In this document: piece by piece, positions 47,100-59,218 of the stretch
Numbering within the stretch: the first letter of the stretch is position 1
How the letters are laid out: every line of letters begins with the position of its first letter
Assembly: GCA_023014335.1 (NCBI GenBank)
Contig: JAECYW010000005.1
Location: forward strand, 2,604,001 to 2,668,000
Reading direction: 5' to 3'
Origin: Galerina marginata
Lineage: Eukaryota > Basidiomycota > Agaricomycetes > Agaricales > Galerinaceae
DNA: 64,000 bases
Made by a program: the position numbers and the translations under genes
Notes under the pieces: generated by a model
What the model was told of the DNA's origin: nothing
Databases searched by the model: none
The model's input: only the letters and a program-made list of their open reading frames with translations

Positions 47100-49625
47100 C
47101 TACAGGCTACAACAGGTCGCGTCAACGGAATACATCCTGTTCAGGTAATCTTCGATAGCCTCCCGTGCAACTTTCATTGGTTCTGGATGAGCCATCGACA
47201 TTGGGCCAAAGGTGTGTCGGCGAGCGAAGCTGATGAGTTCATCAGATCGTCCAGCTCTGGCAAGCATCAGGGGTAAATACATCAGACCGAACCGAACTGC
47301 CTTTCCAGCCTGGGCCCGACGAACATTTGCAACCCACTCCCAATTAAAATCTAGGTTCGCGTACACTTGACTGGTCTGCTCGTAGTCATCCCGCAACGTC
47401 TTCTCTAGCTTCCACCTCCCGCGGAATATAAACATCTTCCAAATTGTTCTTCGGCGCCATTTAAAGGGACTGGTTCTGCGCAATAGCCGCTCCAGCTTGG
47501 AGTGTCTCGCAGGCGTATGTGGCAAAGAGTGATCACCAGAGTACCGCAAAAAATAAAGTGCGACATTGGCATATTTCTCCGGATCAAGTGCGTATACTCC
47601 CAATCGATTCTGGTCGACGAAAGCTGCTGCACAGAAGTCCGGATATCCAAAAACACCACTGCAGACAAGTGCATTACGAAGGTCAAGGCCGTTATCGTCA
47701 ACAATTCGTAGTCTGTGATCAAAACGGAATAGGCGCCCGTGTATCGCGATGTTGGTCAAGTAATGACCATACCCCATTCTGTCGACAATAGTTGCCACAA
47801 GGGAGAGGAGTCGAGGGTCGGAGTAATAGGTGATCAGATGCTCTCTGAGATATTGGTCAAACGATCGAACGTGATGAGCATGAAGTTCTGTTGCATCGTC
47901 AAAGCGCTGATGGATGTTTTTTGTCAGTCAAATTGGTGGAGTCCGTGAAGGACCTGCATACCGACGCTTTGATATGTGTCAGAACATATGCAGCCGCGTT
48001 GCGCACTTCAGAATTTGGCCTTAAAAGTTTGGTGATGTCAAAGTCGAGGATTTCTTGCCGGAGTTCAACGCTTGGGGAAGCGCCCGCAATGTTATAACAT
48101 AGCTTTGACATGGAAACTTTGACATCAGAAGAGGATGCAACATCTATTAACATTGAGTAAGAGGGGTATTATTCAGTGACATGGACAGCTCACGTTGGAA
48201 GAACATATGCGCAAATCGGGCATGCCAGAGTGGCCGGTCAATATACAAGTTTTTTGAGCGGGATTTATCAAAGAAAAAATCCTCCAAAGAGGCGTGCAGA
48301 AGGTATAGAGAAGATATGCGGTCAGGACTTTGTCCTATAGTTATGACAGAAGCAAGGTCGCATATCAGTACGGGGATCTCACCCGGGCTGAATCCCAGTA
48401 TTTCTTCGATGTCATGGAGAGTAAGGAAGCCGTCACGGCCAAAACGATGTCTTGAAAGCAGGAAAAGGATCAGGATTCGCAAGACTGGCTCAATATCATC
48501 GACAGACGAGAAGATGTGATGGTATAACACGTCCAGTTCTGCGAAAGGCAAATCACGGGCCGCGGGTCGTAGACCGATTACAATGTCAAGGCGGTCCATA
48601 GGTCGATGCCGAGTGGATCTCACAAATTTTACCACAGTAGCTGCGTAAATGAACTGTCCAGATGATTTGAGAACGAGTTTCTGCAGGACCTCTTCTGTGG
48701 GCCAGTTCGGCAGGATTTGTGCTTTGAATGGATGTGTTTCCGTGATAGCCAAGAATTTATCGCGAAGGAATAGCTCAATATCCGAAGAGGGTTGGTATTC
48801 ATGGTCCAAAGGGAGGCGAGTCGATTTTTCTCCTAGATATCCCGCGCCAAATGCATGTGTGATATCATGCTCGGGACGGCTAGCAATAAGGAAGATGAGG
48901 GGCATATGATACTGCTGTAATGCAGTCGAAATTGCATCAAGGATAATTAACTGGCCCTCACGGTCCTCACATTCGTCGAGACCATCGATAATTACAAGGC
49001 GCATGGAGGTAGGTTCGCTGAAATACCCAGAAGCGATAAGGTCTCGGAGTGGTTGGATGATGAGAGAATGGGTTTGTGTTTGGAGGGATCGGGTAAATAT
49101 GAGGGGATCGGCATCGATAGCAGCCAAAATAGCATACCGGGCACAAGGCAGGTTCGTGGTAACTTGGTAGGCGATTGTAGCAATAAGGGAACGCTCATGG
49201 TTCCGTGTGGAATCGAATCTCGAGAAAAAGTAGCTTGTGAGGAGCAACTTTTTCTGGAAGGCCCACTCTGCGATTGTCTGCACGATGGCGGATTTGCCTG
49301 ATCCTGCTGGTCCGTGAAGCCACATAATTAATGCGTTCCTAGTTTCCGAATCGAGGCCTAAGATCCAATTCATTATCTTCTCCTGAACGGCGACTCTGGT
49401 GTTGGGATGGCATCTTGGTGGATCGCGACGATCTCCAGAATCATGGAATGCAGCAGGTGAAGCAGCCTCTTGCAGGCGTTCAATCGAGACTAGGCAGAAA
49501 ATTCAGTGTTGAACTGGGATTAAGGACTCGAGCGCACCTTTCCCAGCCCTTAGATTGTCATTAACTTGTGTGAAGGTCCCACCAGTTACAACCACATTTG
49601 ACCCATGGAACATAGCATTGCTCAT
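47100..49625 (-). CDS. NACHT-domain NTPase (fungal NLR-like)
   Basis: Four exons: 49625-49538, 49489-48194, 48143-47962 and 47906-47100 (2373 nt, 790 aa). The first exon encodes MSNAMFHGSNVVVTGGTFTQ, the Gly-Gly-x-Phe-type motif found at the start of many mushroom NACHT proteins. A linker with DPPRCHPNTRVAVQEKIMNW leads to the NACHT core: P-loop GPAGSGKS near residue 90, an Arg/His sensor-like segment SRFDSTRNHERSLIATIAYQ, Walker B VIIDGLDEC near 200, and IASRPE. A winged-helix-like region with LHASLEDFFFDKSRS follows. The C-terminal 300 residues show no WD40, ankyrin or TPR repeats that I can see. Roles of fungal NLRs in self/non-self recognition are inferred from the family. The start is set by the motif and its ATG. 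Confidence 0.88.
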
Positions 49626-50264
49626 GGTTGAAAAGGAAGATGAAGATAAGGGAGACTCTCTCGAGATTTGACCTGCTCCGGGATGAAGCTATGTCGAGAT
49701 AGTTCCTCAGCCCGGCTGTGTGTCTTATTTCGTCGAGGTTCAATCCACTCATGCTCAGGATCGACCCCGTATGGAAAGATCGGTCGTAAGTACTGGAAAG
49801 TCCGAGTGGCCCACGCTTAGTGTATGACTACTCTGCGTACAACATCAGTTTGGAGCGCAACCATTCTATACTGAAGGCCTGAACTGCCTATCTTCCTGTC
49901 CTTGCGTCCAAGGTCGGCACCAGCGCGGTATGAAAAAGGGAATATCCCTGTAAACATGTTCGTTCGATGGGTGCTCAAGGTGTTTGATATGAGGAGGATG
50001 AGGCGGAATGTCCTGTATGGGGAAAACAGGGAAATGACGTTCGCCATGGACAAGAACTGGAGGTAAACCTAGTCCAATACACCCAATCTACCGTCACACA
50101 TCCGTTCGAGTTGTCTGCACGATTGAACAGAACGGCTTGAGGGCGGCGGTGTTTCTAGGTGAGTTTCGTCGGCTTGAATTTAACGAGCTATCCCCAAGCT
50201 CTGACGGTGGCTAGTAGAAGAGACATGCTTCTGTGGGTCGTTCTCATTCCGCCAAGTCGCAAGC
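49626..50264. other. Upstream region of the NACHT gene
   Basis: It should contain the NACHT promoter and leader, and the 3' end of the protoporphyrinogen oxidase gene. Two minus-strand frames (49561-49752 and 49817-50053) start with ATG but have no splice or family support. The first overlaps the true start region and may be an upstream ORF. Confidence 0.4.
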
Positions 50265-51909
50265 TCAAAGCCAGTCCTTCCCAACTTGCCTCCCAGCCTC
50301 GACACAGTCCCCAACGCTGACACCTCCCACACCAGCACCAACAACAGCCAGTCGCGAATCCCATGCTTTCAGGGCATCTTTCAGCCCAGCCATACGTTGT
50401 AGATGACCAGGGAGGAGCGTCGGAATGCATGCTTCATTGTTCGATATACGCCAATAAACCGGGTCAGGCAGGTCTCTGCCTAGTTGGACCTTTAAATCGT
50501 CAAGGAGAGAGCGGATGAATGGCGGCATGGCTTCGTTGTCAGAAGTGAGATGCTGCGGAAGGGGTAGTTTCGGGTATGGACCGCCAGTCATTATCGTCAA
50601 TTTGGTGTGTGAAGCTTGATTGTAATAGTCCTTCGTAAGAGGGAGATCCTGCTCGTGGAGAGAACACGAGTCGAAGACTGTTCCGAGTATACCATGAGAA
50701 TTGGCGCTGTTTGCACTGGGATAGCCGTCACGCGGACGAGGGATCAAGTAACCGAACCCTTCTGGATGAATATTCTTTGGAGGGGTAGGAAAAACGAAAT
50801 TGACAACGTGCACTGTAGAGGTCGGGTTTTTGGTCAAGTTCGGGATTGAGTTGAGCTTTTCGTGGCCAGACATCAAATTGTGCAGAATGGGAAGTGGCAA
50901 GGCTGAAACGACGTGGGTAGCATTCACAGATTCACCCTGAGAATGCGAAATCTAGGGAAGTAGTGAGCAGAGATCTCACAGATTATGTGGCAGCGTACCT
51001 CCATAGATTTATCCTCCAGTAGATTGAGGCTTGATACACGGGTGTTCTTTAGAACAGTGACATTTGTCGAGGAGAGGAGGCTTTCTTCCAGAGCCTTGGT
51101 CAACGTCTCCATTCCATCCCGAAACGAGTAGACGGACACGTCGCGCATCAGTTCTAGGACATTCCCGATATCGTAACGGTCTACGTTTTTCTTTTTCTTG
51201 AAAGGCATGAGGAATCCACGAACAATGCTTCCACGACCTCTCTCTTCTGCTTCCCACACGCTAGGGAAAGCCGCTCGAATGCTGAGCGAGCGAGAGTCGG
51301 TGGCATATATGCCATGCACTAGTGCACTTCCGAAGGTGCGCGCGAACGTTTCACCGAACCGACGTGAAAACAAGGAATCCACGCTCTCGTCCTGAGAACC
51401 TGGGTCCCGATTGGCCTTTTTGAAAGGCTCGCAAAGGATTGTGGGTAGAAGGATGGGTAGTAAAGAAGAAGCCAACAATGACAAAAAAGACGAGGGTATA
51501 CGTTGGAGGCCAGAGGCTGGAGATGAGGCGTTAGATTTAGGGATATACAGGAAGCGAGCCTTCGCTGGCGGAGCCGTCTTTGGTATTGTAATGACGTGAT
51601 CCTCGAGTTTTAGAAGATGGATCTAAATATTTCTTTTAGTTGATTAAATGAAATGGCGAGAATCGACGTGTTACTCACCAATTCAAGGACAGACTTGCTG
51701 TTCGGTCGTAACGACCGTGGTCCAGCTTCCAACAACACAGAGGCTCCAATTTGAGGCATACTAACGCGTTCCGAGCGCACCCAGCCACCTAATCGCGCCT
51801 TTTCCTCCAGCAAGACGACTCTTGCTCTTGGGAATTTACGTGAAAGGTGAAAAGCAGAGGAGAGCCCCGTAAGCCCGCCTCCCAAGACTGCGATACGCGT
51901 TGGAAGCAT
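50265..51909 (-). CDS. HEM14: Protoporphyrinogen oxidase
   Basis: Three exons: 51909-51679, 51622-50999 and 50951-50265 (1542 nt, 513 aa). The FAD-binding start LPTRIAVLGGGLTGLSSAF is followed by LLEEKARLGGWVRSE and LEAGPRSLRP, which are typical of PPO. The middle contains FSRRFGETFARTFGSALVHG and GFLMPFKKKK. The C-terminus ends with a second FAD contact, AVVGAGVGGVSVGDCVEAG. The enzyme oxidises protoporphyrinogen IX to protoporphyrin IX, the next-to-last step of haem synthesis, at the mitochondrial inner membrane. The start at 51909 gives the usual direct entry into the FAD motif. An in-frame extension upstream lacks an ATG. Confidence 0.95.
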
Positions 51910-52270
51910 CTTCGACACTCTCTCAAGAGAATATAAGGCACCTAGAGCAAACCCCTCTATGCCTGACACAGTAGGCTTCAGTATTGGTTCATTCGTCGTT
52001 CATGATCGTGGGGAGAGAGACTAGGACAAACTGATTCCTGAAGCATCTGAAAGACCGTGGTAACTTTCGAAACTCCGCGTCCATGGTTGGGAACAGAAAC
52101 CTTTCAGAGAGCCGTCAACGACCTTTATAATCCTTGTCGACTACCCATGTGCCCAAGCCCTTTGTCGGATATTCAGACCTGGTAACCAACCATGGCATTT
52201 AAGGCTCTATGGTGCCACGGCTTGGACTCCAGCTTGAACCACGACCACGACCGCGACGCGACGCGGTCGA
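51910..52270. promoter_or_regulatory. Divergent promoter region
   Basis: About 360 nt between the head-to-head protoporphyrinogen oxidase and F-box/LRR-like genes. The only ATG frame (52192-52446, +) overlaps the start of the downstream gene in another phase. No clear TATA box is seen. Confidence 0.4.
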
Positions 52271-53629
52271 ATGCCACTTGTATACATTCCTCAAGATATC
52301 ATCGCGTACATCATCGGAATCCTCGCCGAGGGCTTTATAAACCGCGACACGGAAGGCAGAGCTGCCCTTCGCAAATGCCTTCTAGTCTCTCGTTGCTTCT
52401 GCTACCATACCCGTCGCCTGCTTTTCCGCTCCATCTCTCTGTATGACAGCCCTCAGAGCCAGTTCTTCAATCGCGTTGCACGTCTGCGAGAAGTTATGGT
52501 TCCCGAATCCAATTCCCGGCTCGGTATGGTCAATTTTATCCAGAGACTCGACGTGCGGATCACCTGTACACCGAAACGAACTTTGCAAACGAACCGGGAA
52601 GCTGGCCTCGCCCTTGTTCTGGATGCATTTTATAGACCCGAATCCAATCTGAGAGTGTTCCACTTCTACGTATCCTATGGCGTGAGGTGGGCCACGCTCG
52701 GTTCGAATGTCCAGGAATTATTTCTAGCTGTCCTCCGCACCCCGACGCTCTCCTTGATTCGTCTACATGGACTCGAAGAAATACCCCGTGGTTTTTTCAA
52801 TGGCATTACCTGCGAGAATTTCTACATTTCCAAGTCAACTATGTATAAATCCCGCCAGGTCAGGACAAACAGGCCGACTTTGAAATTGCCCAAGAAGAAA
52901 AAGCCACCTCGACCTGTGTCAAGCAACGAACCACAGGCTGAGCCTTCCAGTGCCTCCAACTCGCATCTCTTGTATCTCAGAAAACTAACCATGGCGATTA
53001 CGTCTCAAGGGCAGTATGTAGAGGCCCTGTCAGTGCTGCTGGAATTCAGTGTTTCCCTCAAAACTCTCCAACTCTGCCTCTGTATGTACGCCAATTTACA
53101 GTCAAACGAACTAATTTCCCAAGCCTTTCTAGATTATGTACCCACTCAAACCGTGACAGGCGCTCCCATCGACTTGGGGCCTTTCTCAAACCTAACAACA
53201 CTTGCGCTTCACTATTTAATCCCCGAGACCCACACTTACAAATTTCTCCTGACCGACTTCCCGTCCATCGTCGGAATACTAGAATCACCTACGCCCTGCC
53301 CATCCCTGGCAAATCTCCGACTTTGTTTTCACTCGCGCTACAGAAGTATAAATAATCTCGTCCAATTACACCAAGCGCCAGTCTGGTCTCATCTAGACGC
53401 CTTGCTCTCTAAAACTCAGCTTGCTTCCGCCAGGGAGATGAACGTTACGTTCACTATGGAGATAGCTGCCGACCATCCTACTCTTGAAGATAGAGCCAGG
53501 TTCCTCGATGATGCTGTGCCTCGTTTTAGAAAGGCCTTCCACGTACTTTCCACCTCGAGCTGGATAGATTTCACGGTGAAAATACTAGAGTATCCCAGAC
53601 ATGTGGAAAGTATCATACAATCTTTGTAG
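52271..53629 (+). CDS. F-box/LRR-like protein, paralogue 2
   Basis: Single exon, 452 aa. The start IPQDIIAYIIGILAEG resembles an F-box-type helix. CLLVSRCFCYHTRRLLF and FFNRVARLREVMVPE match the paralogue at 43891 almost residue for residue in places. GSNVQELFLAVLRTPTLSLI, LHGLEEIP, GILESPTPCPSL and LDALLSKTQ also align. A Lys/Pro-rich low-complexity insert lies at about residues 195-230. Function is unknown. An adaptor role in ubiquitin ligases is inferred from the general layout. The paralogue is split by an intron that this copy lacks. Confidence 0.75.
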   Translation: MPLVYIPQDIIAYIIGILAEGFINRDTEGRAALRKCLLVSRCFCYHTRRLLFRSISLYDSPQSQFFNRVARLREVMVPESNSRLGMVNFIQRLDVRITCTPKRTLQTNREAGLALVLDAFYRPESNLRVFHFYVSYGVRWATLGSNVQELFLAVLRTPTLSLIRLHGLEEIPRGFFNGITCENFYISKSTMYKSRQVRTNRPTLKLPKKKKPPRPVSSNEPQAEPSSASNSHLLYLRKLTMAITSQGQYVEALSVLLEFSVSLKTLQLCLCMYANLQSNELISQAFLDYVPTQTVTGAPIDLGPFSNLTTLALHYLIPETHTYKFLLTDFPSIVGILESPTPCPSLANLRLCFHSRYRSINNLVQLHQAPVWSHLDALLSKTQLASAREMNVTFTMEIAADHPTLEDRARFLDDAVPRFRKAFHVLSTSSWIDFTVKILEYPRHVESIIQSL

Positions 53630-54081
53630 GTTGTGTACCGCCGCCATTTTATAATTCGAGATTAGCTCCTCCCCTGGTCACCAAAGTATGGCTAATACAC
53701 AAGTGCATAACTTGCTTTTGAGGCCGTGAAAGTCGGATTGCATCCGCTACATATCCAAGTACAGTCGAACTTCTTCCCAGCATCTCCCTTCGAAATCGTA
53801 AAATCATCAGATCCGAGGCCGATCTTTGCTGTCACCTTCGTACTTGAGTCTTTGGTCATACTCCGCTCTTGCCGCTCCAGCAAAACGCCATGGCGTTCTC
53901 AAATCCCAGCTTCGAATAAAGCCGGATCAACTCTTGGATCAACTTGCATACATGGGAATCTCTCAACTAGGCGACGACGAGGCGACGCCTCAGTTCCACG
54001 TCTCTCTCTTATTGGTATTCTGTCCGCCCTACCATACGCTCGACGCCAAAAGCTTGCCTCCGGGCTTCAAAACCAATCCGA
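53630..54081. other. 5' region of the RGS gene
   Basis: About 450 nt between the F-box/LRR-like stop and the RGS start. All three plus frames and one minus frame (53692-53883) are open for 60-130 codons, which probably reflects composition. None joins in frame to the RGS start. It may hold a long leader or promoter. Confidence 0.4.
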
Positions 54082-56040
54082 ATGGCTGCTAATATCTCCC
54101 AGAGTACAGGTGCTTTGCCACAAACCTTCCATGGATTGAACCCGTTGAAAATGACTCGTTTCGGGAGGCCATATCTCGGGGTGCGTCGATACTGGCATCG
54201 CGCCAATTTTTTTGGTTGATGAACTTCAATCTCGTCTTGTCGCCTTTAGGATTCATGGGATCTCTTTTGTAGCCTGTTGATCTCCCTAAAAATTGGTCGC
54301 AGAAAGCAAGCATTTAAAACTTTCCCTGACGCTTTCACCGGGTAAGCCCTTCACCTGTTAGCTGAAAATATATCCAGCTTATATTATGGTTTGTCTTTCG
54401 TTAGCGATGAAGCGTTGAAAAGTCTCGTATCAATGGAATTTTATCGATCCCCTGATACCAAAAACCGAGTATTCTCTCCTACAATTGCCAAGATATCCTT
54501 GGAGGAAGGTGATGGCGCAGCGTTAATGCAACACTTCCTTGGAAGTTATATGATTATGGAGGCTCGCACCAACGACTTACTTATTTTCCGAAAGAAAGAC
54601 ATCTATCAGCTGACTATCAAGGGACTGCGTATTCTCGAGGAATTCATTGAAGAGAACGGCATCGAAGCCCAGGCTGACCATCTTATTGCTGTCCTTGCTA
54701 CGCTTCCCATGCCGCGACCCAAACTCTGGCGTCTCAGACGTAACACCGACGACGACGACATCATTGTCAACCCATCCATCGTCACAAATCTCTTTTGCCG
54801 TGTTGCAGGTCGAAAACCAAACTATGTCTCTGGCAAATTCCTCGGTGTGCGCCTCATCCCAGTGGATGAAAGGAACTCACTTTTAAAGCCGCTCCATGCG
54901 AAGGGTGCTGAACCATTCGGTTGGAAAGCTACCCTGATAGACACCACTCACTGTTTTCAAGCTCCAAACCTGGTAAGATATCTTTGCGACTATACAACAG
55001 TAACCTCGTTAGCGGAGGCAGCGGAAATGGCTGCTCACTTTGTTCGCTTGGGTCTCATTACTTTAGTGGTCGACAAAGAAAAGAAGAACGATATTCTTCA
55101 GATATTCACAGTCAATGGATATGCGCCAAGCGGGAACCCGTTCATCAGTGTATGTGGTTTTCTCATATTCATTCAAATTCCCCTTCTTACAATTTGTTGT
55201 CTAGGAGGAAGGAACTTTCCGGTACTCCAGGTCAGCAATCTATGCGGTTACAGATGAAGGCGCTCGTTCAGCCGGATGGCCTGGTTTCAATGCACCTCCA
55301 TTGTTGCTACCCCCTTCGGCACCGTCCAACAGCACTGGTTATCCCGTTCACATTTCCAATATTGACCCGAATCTTCGCTCACAAGGTCTCGTTGACCAGA
55401 TCTTCAAAGGCGTCAATGGCGTTCGCCTGAAGAATATTCTGAAGGCTGCCAGTCTCCGGACTCTTCTCCGAGAATTCCTGAGGAAGGAATCATGCGAATA
55501 CCTTGTATCGTTCTTGCTGGATGTCGACGATCTCAAAAACGAATTCGAAGCTTCGTCGAAAACGATTCCAGCGATGCCCCCAGTAGCAGGTAGCTCTCGA
55601 ATACCGGTAGAAAGAGTTCCTTCACACCAGTCTCACGGGCCATTGAATAATCGGCCGTTCTTCATTTACAATGCATATCTCGCTCCTTCCAGCGAATACC
55701 AGCTTGGAAATTGGATCGGGCGTGCCTTGCGGACGGAGTTACAAACGACTCTGGAGGGAATACTGGAAACCTTGGAGAACCTGGCTTTAGTTGCAGACGT
55801 AGACCAGCAAGAAACGCCCGGGTTGGATTCTTCACAACTAGAGATATTACTGGAGATATACCACCGTATTTACGGCCAGGTTTTCTGCATCTTAGCCCAG
55901 GATTTCGTTCCAAGGGTAAGTTGTTTGCTCTGAGCTCGGAAATTTTCAATGCTGACTCGAGGAATGGACAGTTTATCAAGTCCCAGGAATTTCTTGATAG
56001 GCGTATGAACGCATGGGCTCAAGATTTTGAAGACTTATAA
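54082..56040 (+). CDS. Regulator of G-protein signalling (DEP plus RGS, Sst2/FlbA type)
   Basis: Five exons: 54082-54180, 54250-54341, 54405-55149, 55205-55915 and 55972-56040 (1716 nt, 571 aa). The N-terminus has MTRFGRPYLG then DLFCSLLISL and FKTFPDAFTGDEAL, which is the entry to the fungal DEP-like region. A second DEP-like unit at about 245-310 contains HCFQAPNLVRYLCDYT and AAHFVRLGLI. The RGS domain at about 385-565 starts RLKNILKAASLRTLLREFL and contains CEYLVSFLLDVDDL and FCILAQDFVPRF. This matches Sst2, FlbA and Thn1, which speed GTP hydrolysis on G-alpha and damp pheromone or growth signalling. The start ATG at 54082 gives an N-terminus of the expected kind. Without exon 1 the conserved GRP block would be lost. 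Confidence 0.92.
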
Positions 56041-56757
56041 TATCGAAATCGCTTGGCACCTTCGTCAAGAAAAACGATTATACCCGCTTCAACATTCTGT
56101 TACACTTTCGTAACCCTTTTGGCAGACTGTTATTCCCTGGACTGCTAGGATCACTCTTTTCTGCTACTTTGGATTATATCGTTGATTTATATCTCAGTAA
56201 TCGGCAGGCTAGGTTGTTAGAGTTATTATACCCAAGGAACATAGTCAAAAAACCATGGCTCCAGTTTATGAGTAACACAGAAGGGAACCAAACCCTCGAT
56301 GAAGTCGGAGCCAAACTAGGAATGCCTACCAGAAATTTAAATTGGGTACCTTTGAGTGATTGAAGCGCGTTGGATGTGAGCCTGAATTTAAAGGTAGGGT
56401 AAAACTAAGGTACTTCAAGGCTCCAACGAACGTTGGAACAGAAAGCCAACTTACAAAGTTCCCTCAGGCTCCTCTATTCAACTGTGTACTCAAACTCACG
56501 GCCCTTTACCAGTCTCAGCCTTAACTTTGTACCAGCCCCAACCTCTTCTTCTACGTTTCTCGTCAGCATAACGGTCGACGACACCTACGTTTAAGCGTTA
56601 ACGGAGGTTCTTTCAACGAGTATATAATACTATCTGCTGAAACCTCATCCCATCATCCAGTAGTAAGCCAGTTTCTAGTGACAAGCTATTGTGATTTGTC
56701 TGGCAGTTCAAGTTTGGTATACGTTCTAACAGGCCCAGAGAAATGTTTAACCAACTT
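56041..56757. other. Tail-to-tail intergenic region
   Basis: About 720 nt between the converging RGS and glutamine-synthetase-like genes. A 64-codon plus-strand frame (56169-56363) has no support. The sequence presumably holds the two 3' ends. Confidence 0.45.
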
Positions 56758-58425
56758 CTAATAAAATTCAACCACCCGCTGCAACCTGCCCGCGTCATCC
56801 AAGTCTTCCGCATGAAGATAATCATCCAACGTCTATTCACCACCACATCAGCCAGCCAGCCAAAAAAAAAACAGCAATACAAGACAGAAAGGACAGACCT
56901 TTTGCACACTCAAATACTTCTCCAACATCCCCATCCCAAAAATACCCACAACCTCCCTATCCGCCAAAACATTCTCCCTCCCCTCCTTCCACGAAAGCGG
57001 CATCCTCTTCACAACCCCCAACCCCCGCCTCTCCTCCTCCGTCATCTCAGCAGCGCTCCTCGGGCCCGGACAATCCTTCACACCAAGCCTGCTCTGCCCC
57101 CGAATCCCCGCATGCCCAGCCCCTACGATCCCAGCAAGCGCAAGATAAGGGTTCGCCGTCCCATCGACAAACCGCAGCTCGAAGCGCCGGCTCGCGGGTG
57201 AGAAGGGGTTCGTCAAGCGGACCGGCGCCTCGCGGTTCTCGGTGCCCCAGCACACGTAGGTCCCGCCGGACCACACGCCGTCCGCTACGCGTTTGTAGGA
57301 GGCGGAGGTGGGGAGGGTTATGGCGGGGAGCGCGGGGAGGTGGGTCATGAGCCCGGCGAGGAAGGATTGTTCGAGGGCGGACATGCTTTCTGCTGTTTTT
57401 GGGGGAGAGGAGGGGGAGGAGGAGTGCACGGAGATGTGGGCGTGCGCGGAGCTGCCGGTGCTGGTCATGTGGATCCTGGGGGCGAAGGTGGCGCGGAGGC
57501 CGTGGAGGGCTGCTGTGTTGTAGATGATCTCGCGGGTGTGGATTAGTGCGTCGGCGGATTCGAGGGGCGGGAGGGGGCCTGTTACTATTTCGTACTATTT
57601 TCGGGGTAAGGATCAGGTTGTTAATTTGAATAATTGGATGAAAGGGCTTACCTGTCCTGGGGCGGCTTCTCCGTGATAGAGTTGGAGTTCTATGCCTGAG
57701 AGTTGGACTGCTTTGGCTATTTCGTTCATCACTTTGGTCGCTATATCCCCGGAGCGCAGGGACTCTGAGGTGGAGAATGCGTGAATGCCTACGGGTTGTA
57801 TCGGCCGGCTGCTTTTGAGCAGCACGAATTCGCTCTCGAATCCAACTAGGAACTTGACCTGCGATTCTTGCTCGGCACGGCTGGTAGAAAATCAGTAAAT
57901 GAGGGGTGTTTGAGGATGGACATCCACATACTCGACAACATTCTTCAGAATTGTCCTAGGGCAAAGATCGACTGCAACACTCGGAGATCCACTGGGGGAT
58001 TGCACAGGAGCTTTCTCTTGGAACCACCCCATGAGACTTGCGTGACCCGGCTCGTAGGGGCATACTCTAAGCGTCCTGATGTCTGGAACGTACAAGTATT
58101 CGCCCATGGCGAAAAATCCTGGCGTCAGATTAAGATTAACGAGACCAAAGTTGGCTTTGGCGAGGTTGATGCCGCCTCTCTTAGCAGCCAGCAATTTTTG
58201 GAAGTAGGAAAGAGGCATGATACGAAAGCGGATAGTGTTGGTGAGATCGACCCATTGTAGACGGATGAAACCTACAAAGACATAAGCTCTGTTGCATCAA
58301 TACATGAGAGGAGAAGACACACCGATCCCAGCACCTTTCAAGTCGGATGGGGAGATAACACCCAGATCGGTTAATCCGAGGTCAGAAGCCTTGTATTCGA
58401 CGCCGATGTCGTGGATCGTGGCCAT
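56758..58425 (-). CDS. Glutamine synthetase-like enzyme (FluG C-terminal type)
   Basis: Five exons: 58425-58323, 58271-57932, 57880-57652, 57594-56899 and 56832-56758 (1443 nt, 480 aa). The GS core motifs are present in order: FLVGFESEF (metal-binding Glu pair), YHGEAAPGQYE, GSSAHAHIS, WGTENREAPVR and FELRFVDGTANPYLALAG. The N-terminal region contains RLQWVDLTNTIRFRIMP. This is a GSI-type fold like the C-terminal half of FluG and related gamma-glutamyl ligases, without the FluG amidohydrolase half. The real substrate could be glutamate with ammonia or another amine; sequence alone does not say. Exon 4 has very GC-rich codons compared with the other exons. The first in-frame ATG is used. Confidence 0.9.
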
Positions 58426-59218
58426 TGGCACTGAGCTATGAAAAGAGAAAGCTGCGGATGACGTTGTGTAGTTTTTGGTTTTAACCTTCGGGTCCGTGAC
58501 TGGCCGCAATTTATTAAAGTGGGCGCCATAACTCCTTCAGGTTGGAAAGGAATACAAACGTATTTATAACAGTCCGAGTTTCGTTCGACATGGGCGAGAG
58601 AAAAGAGTACTGCTGTGTCCGAGAATTTCCAGAGTGGTTTCCGAGATTGATTGGGAGACACGAAATGTCAGGAAAAGCGATTGGCAGTGGCAGTTGGACA
58701 TGGAGCGGAGTCTGCACGAGTTAAGTCGGAGCACGCCCAGACTATTTCTATTTCCTGAGCAGTGCGAACTCGAACAGAAAAAAATAAAACAAAGAGAGCT
58801 TCTAGACCACGGCCGGCAGTCAAAACATATGAAAAACATTCAAGCGATGTTTAGGACGCCGTCCGGGATGTCGAGAGAGGACCGTGCGCACCGGCCCGAA
58901 AGGAGCTTAAGGTTTGGCTGAGTAGGTAGTTCACACGCGTGGCAACAGCGGGCTTGCGGTTCTTTTCCCCCCATATCCTCATATTGGTTGTACTGCAGCG
59001 CAAAAGCACGGAGAACCTCCAGACAGACGGGCATTCGTCAGGAACAGAGTCTAGTTTGCGCTCAAAGCGGAGATCTTGCAGCCAGCACCGTCTGAAGTTG
59101 AACCCAGTGCGGACATTTTGAGTCTGAGCTCGGAATCTTTGAATCGGAGTGGGCATTTTTCTAATCCCTTCCCGAATCGCCTTTGCTGACCCTTCTCTTC
59201 CCTACCATCGTCTTCGCC
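58426..59218. promoter_or_regulatory. Divergent intergenic region
   Basis: About 800 nt between the head-to-head glutamine-synthetase-like and Zn2Cys6 genes. Several overlapping short frames on both strands have no splice or family support. The region should hold both promoters and the leader of the Zn2Cys6 transcript. Confidence 0.45.
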
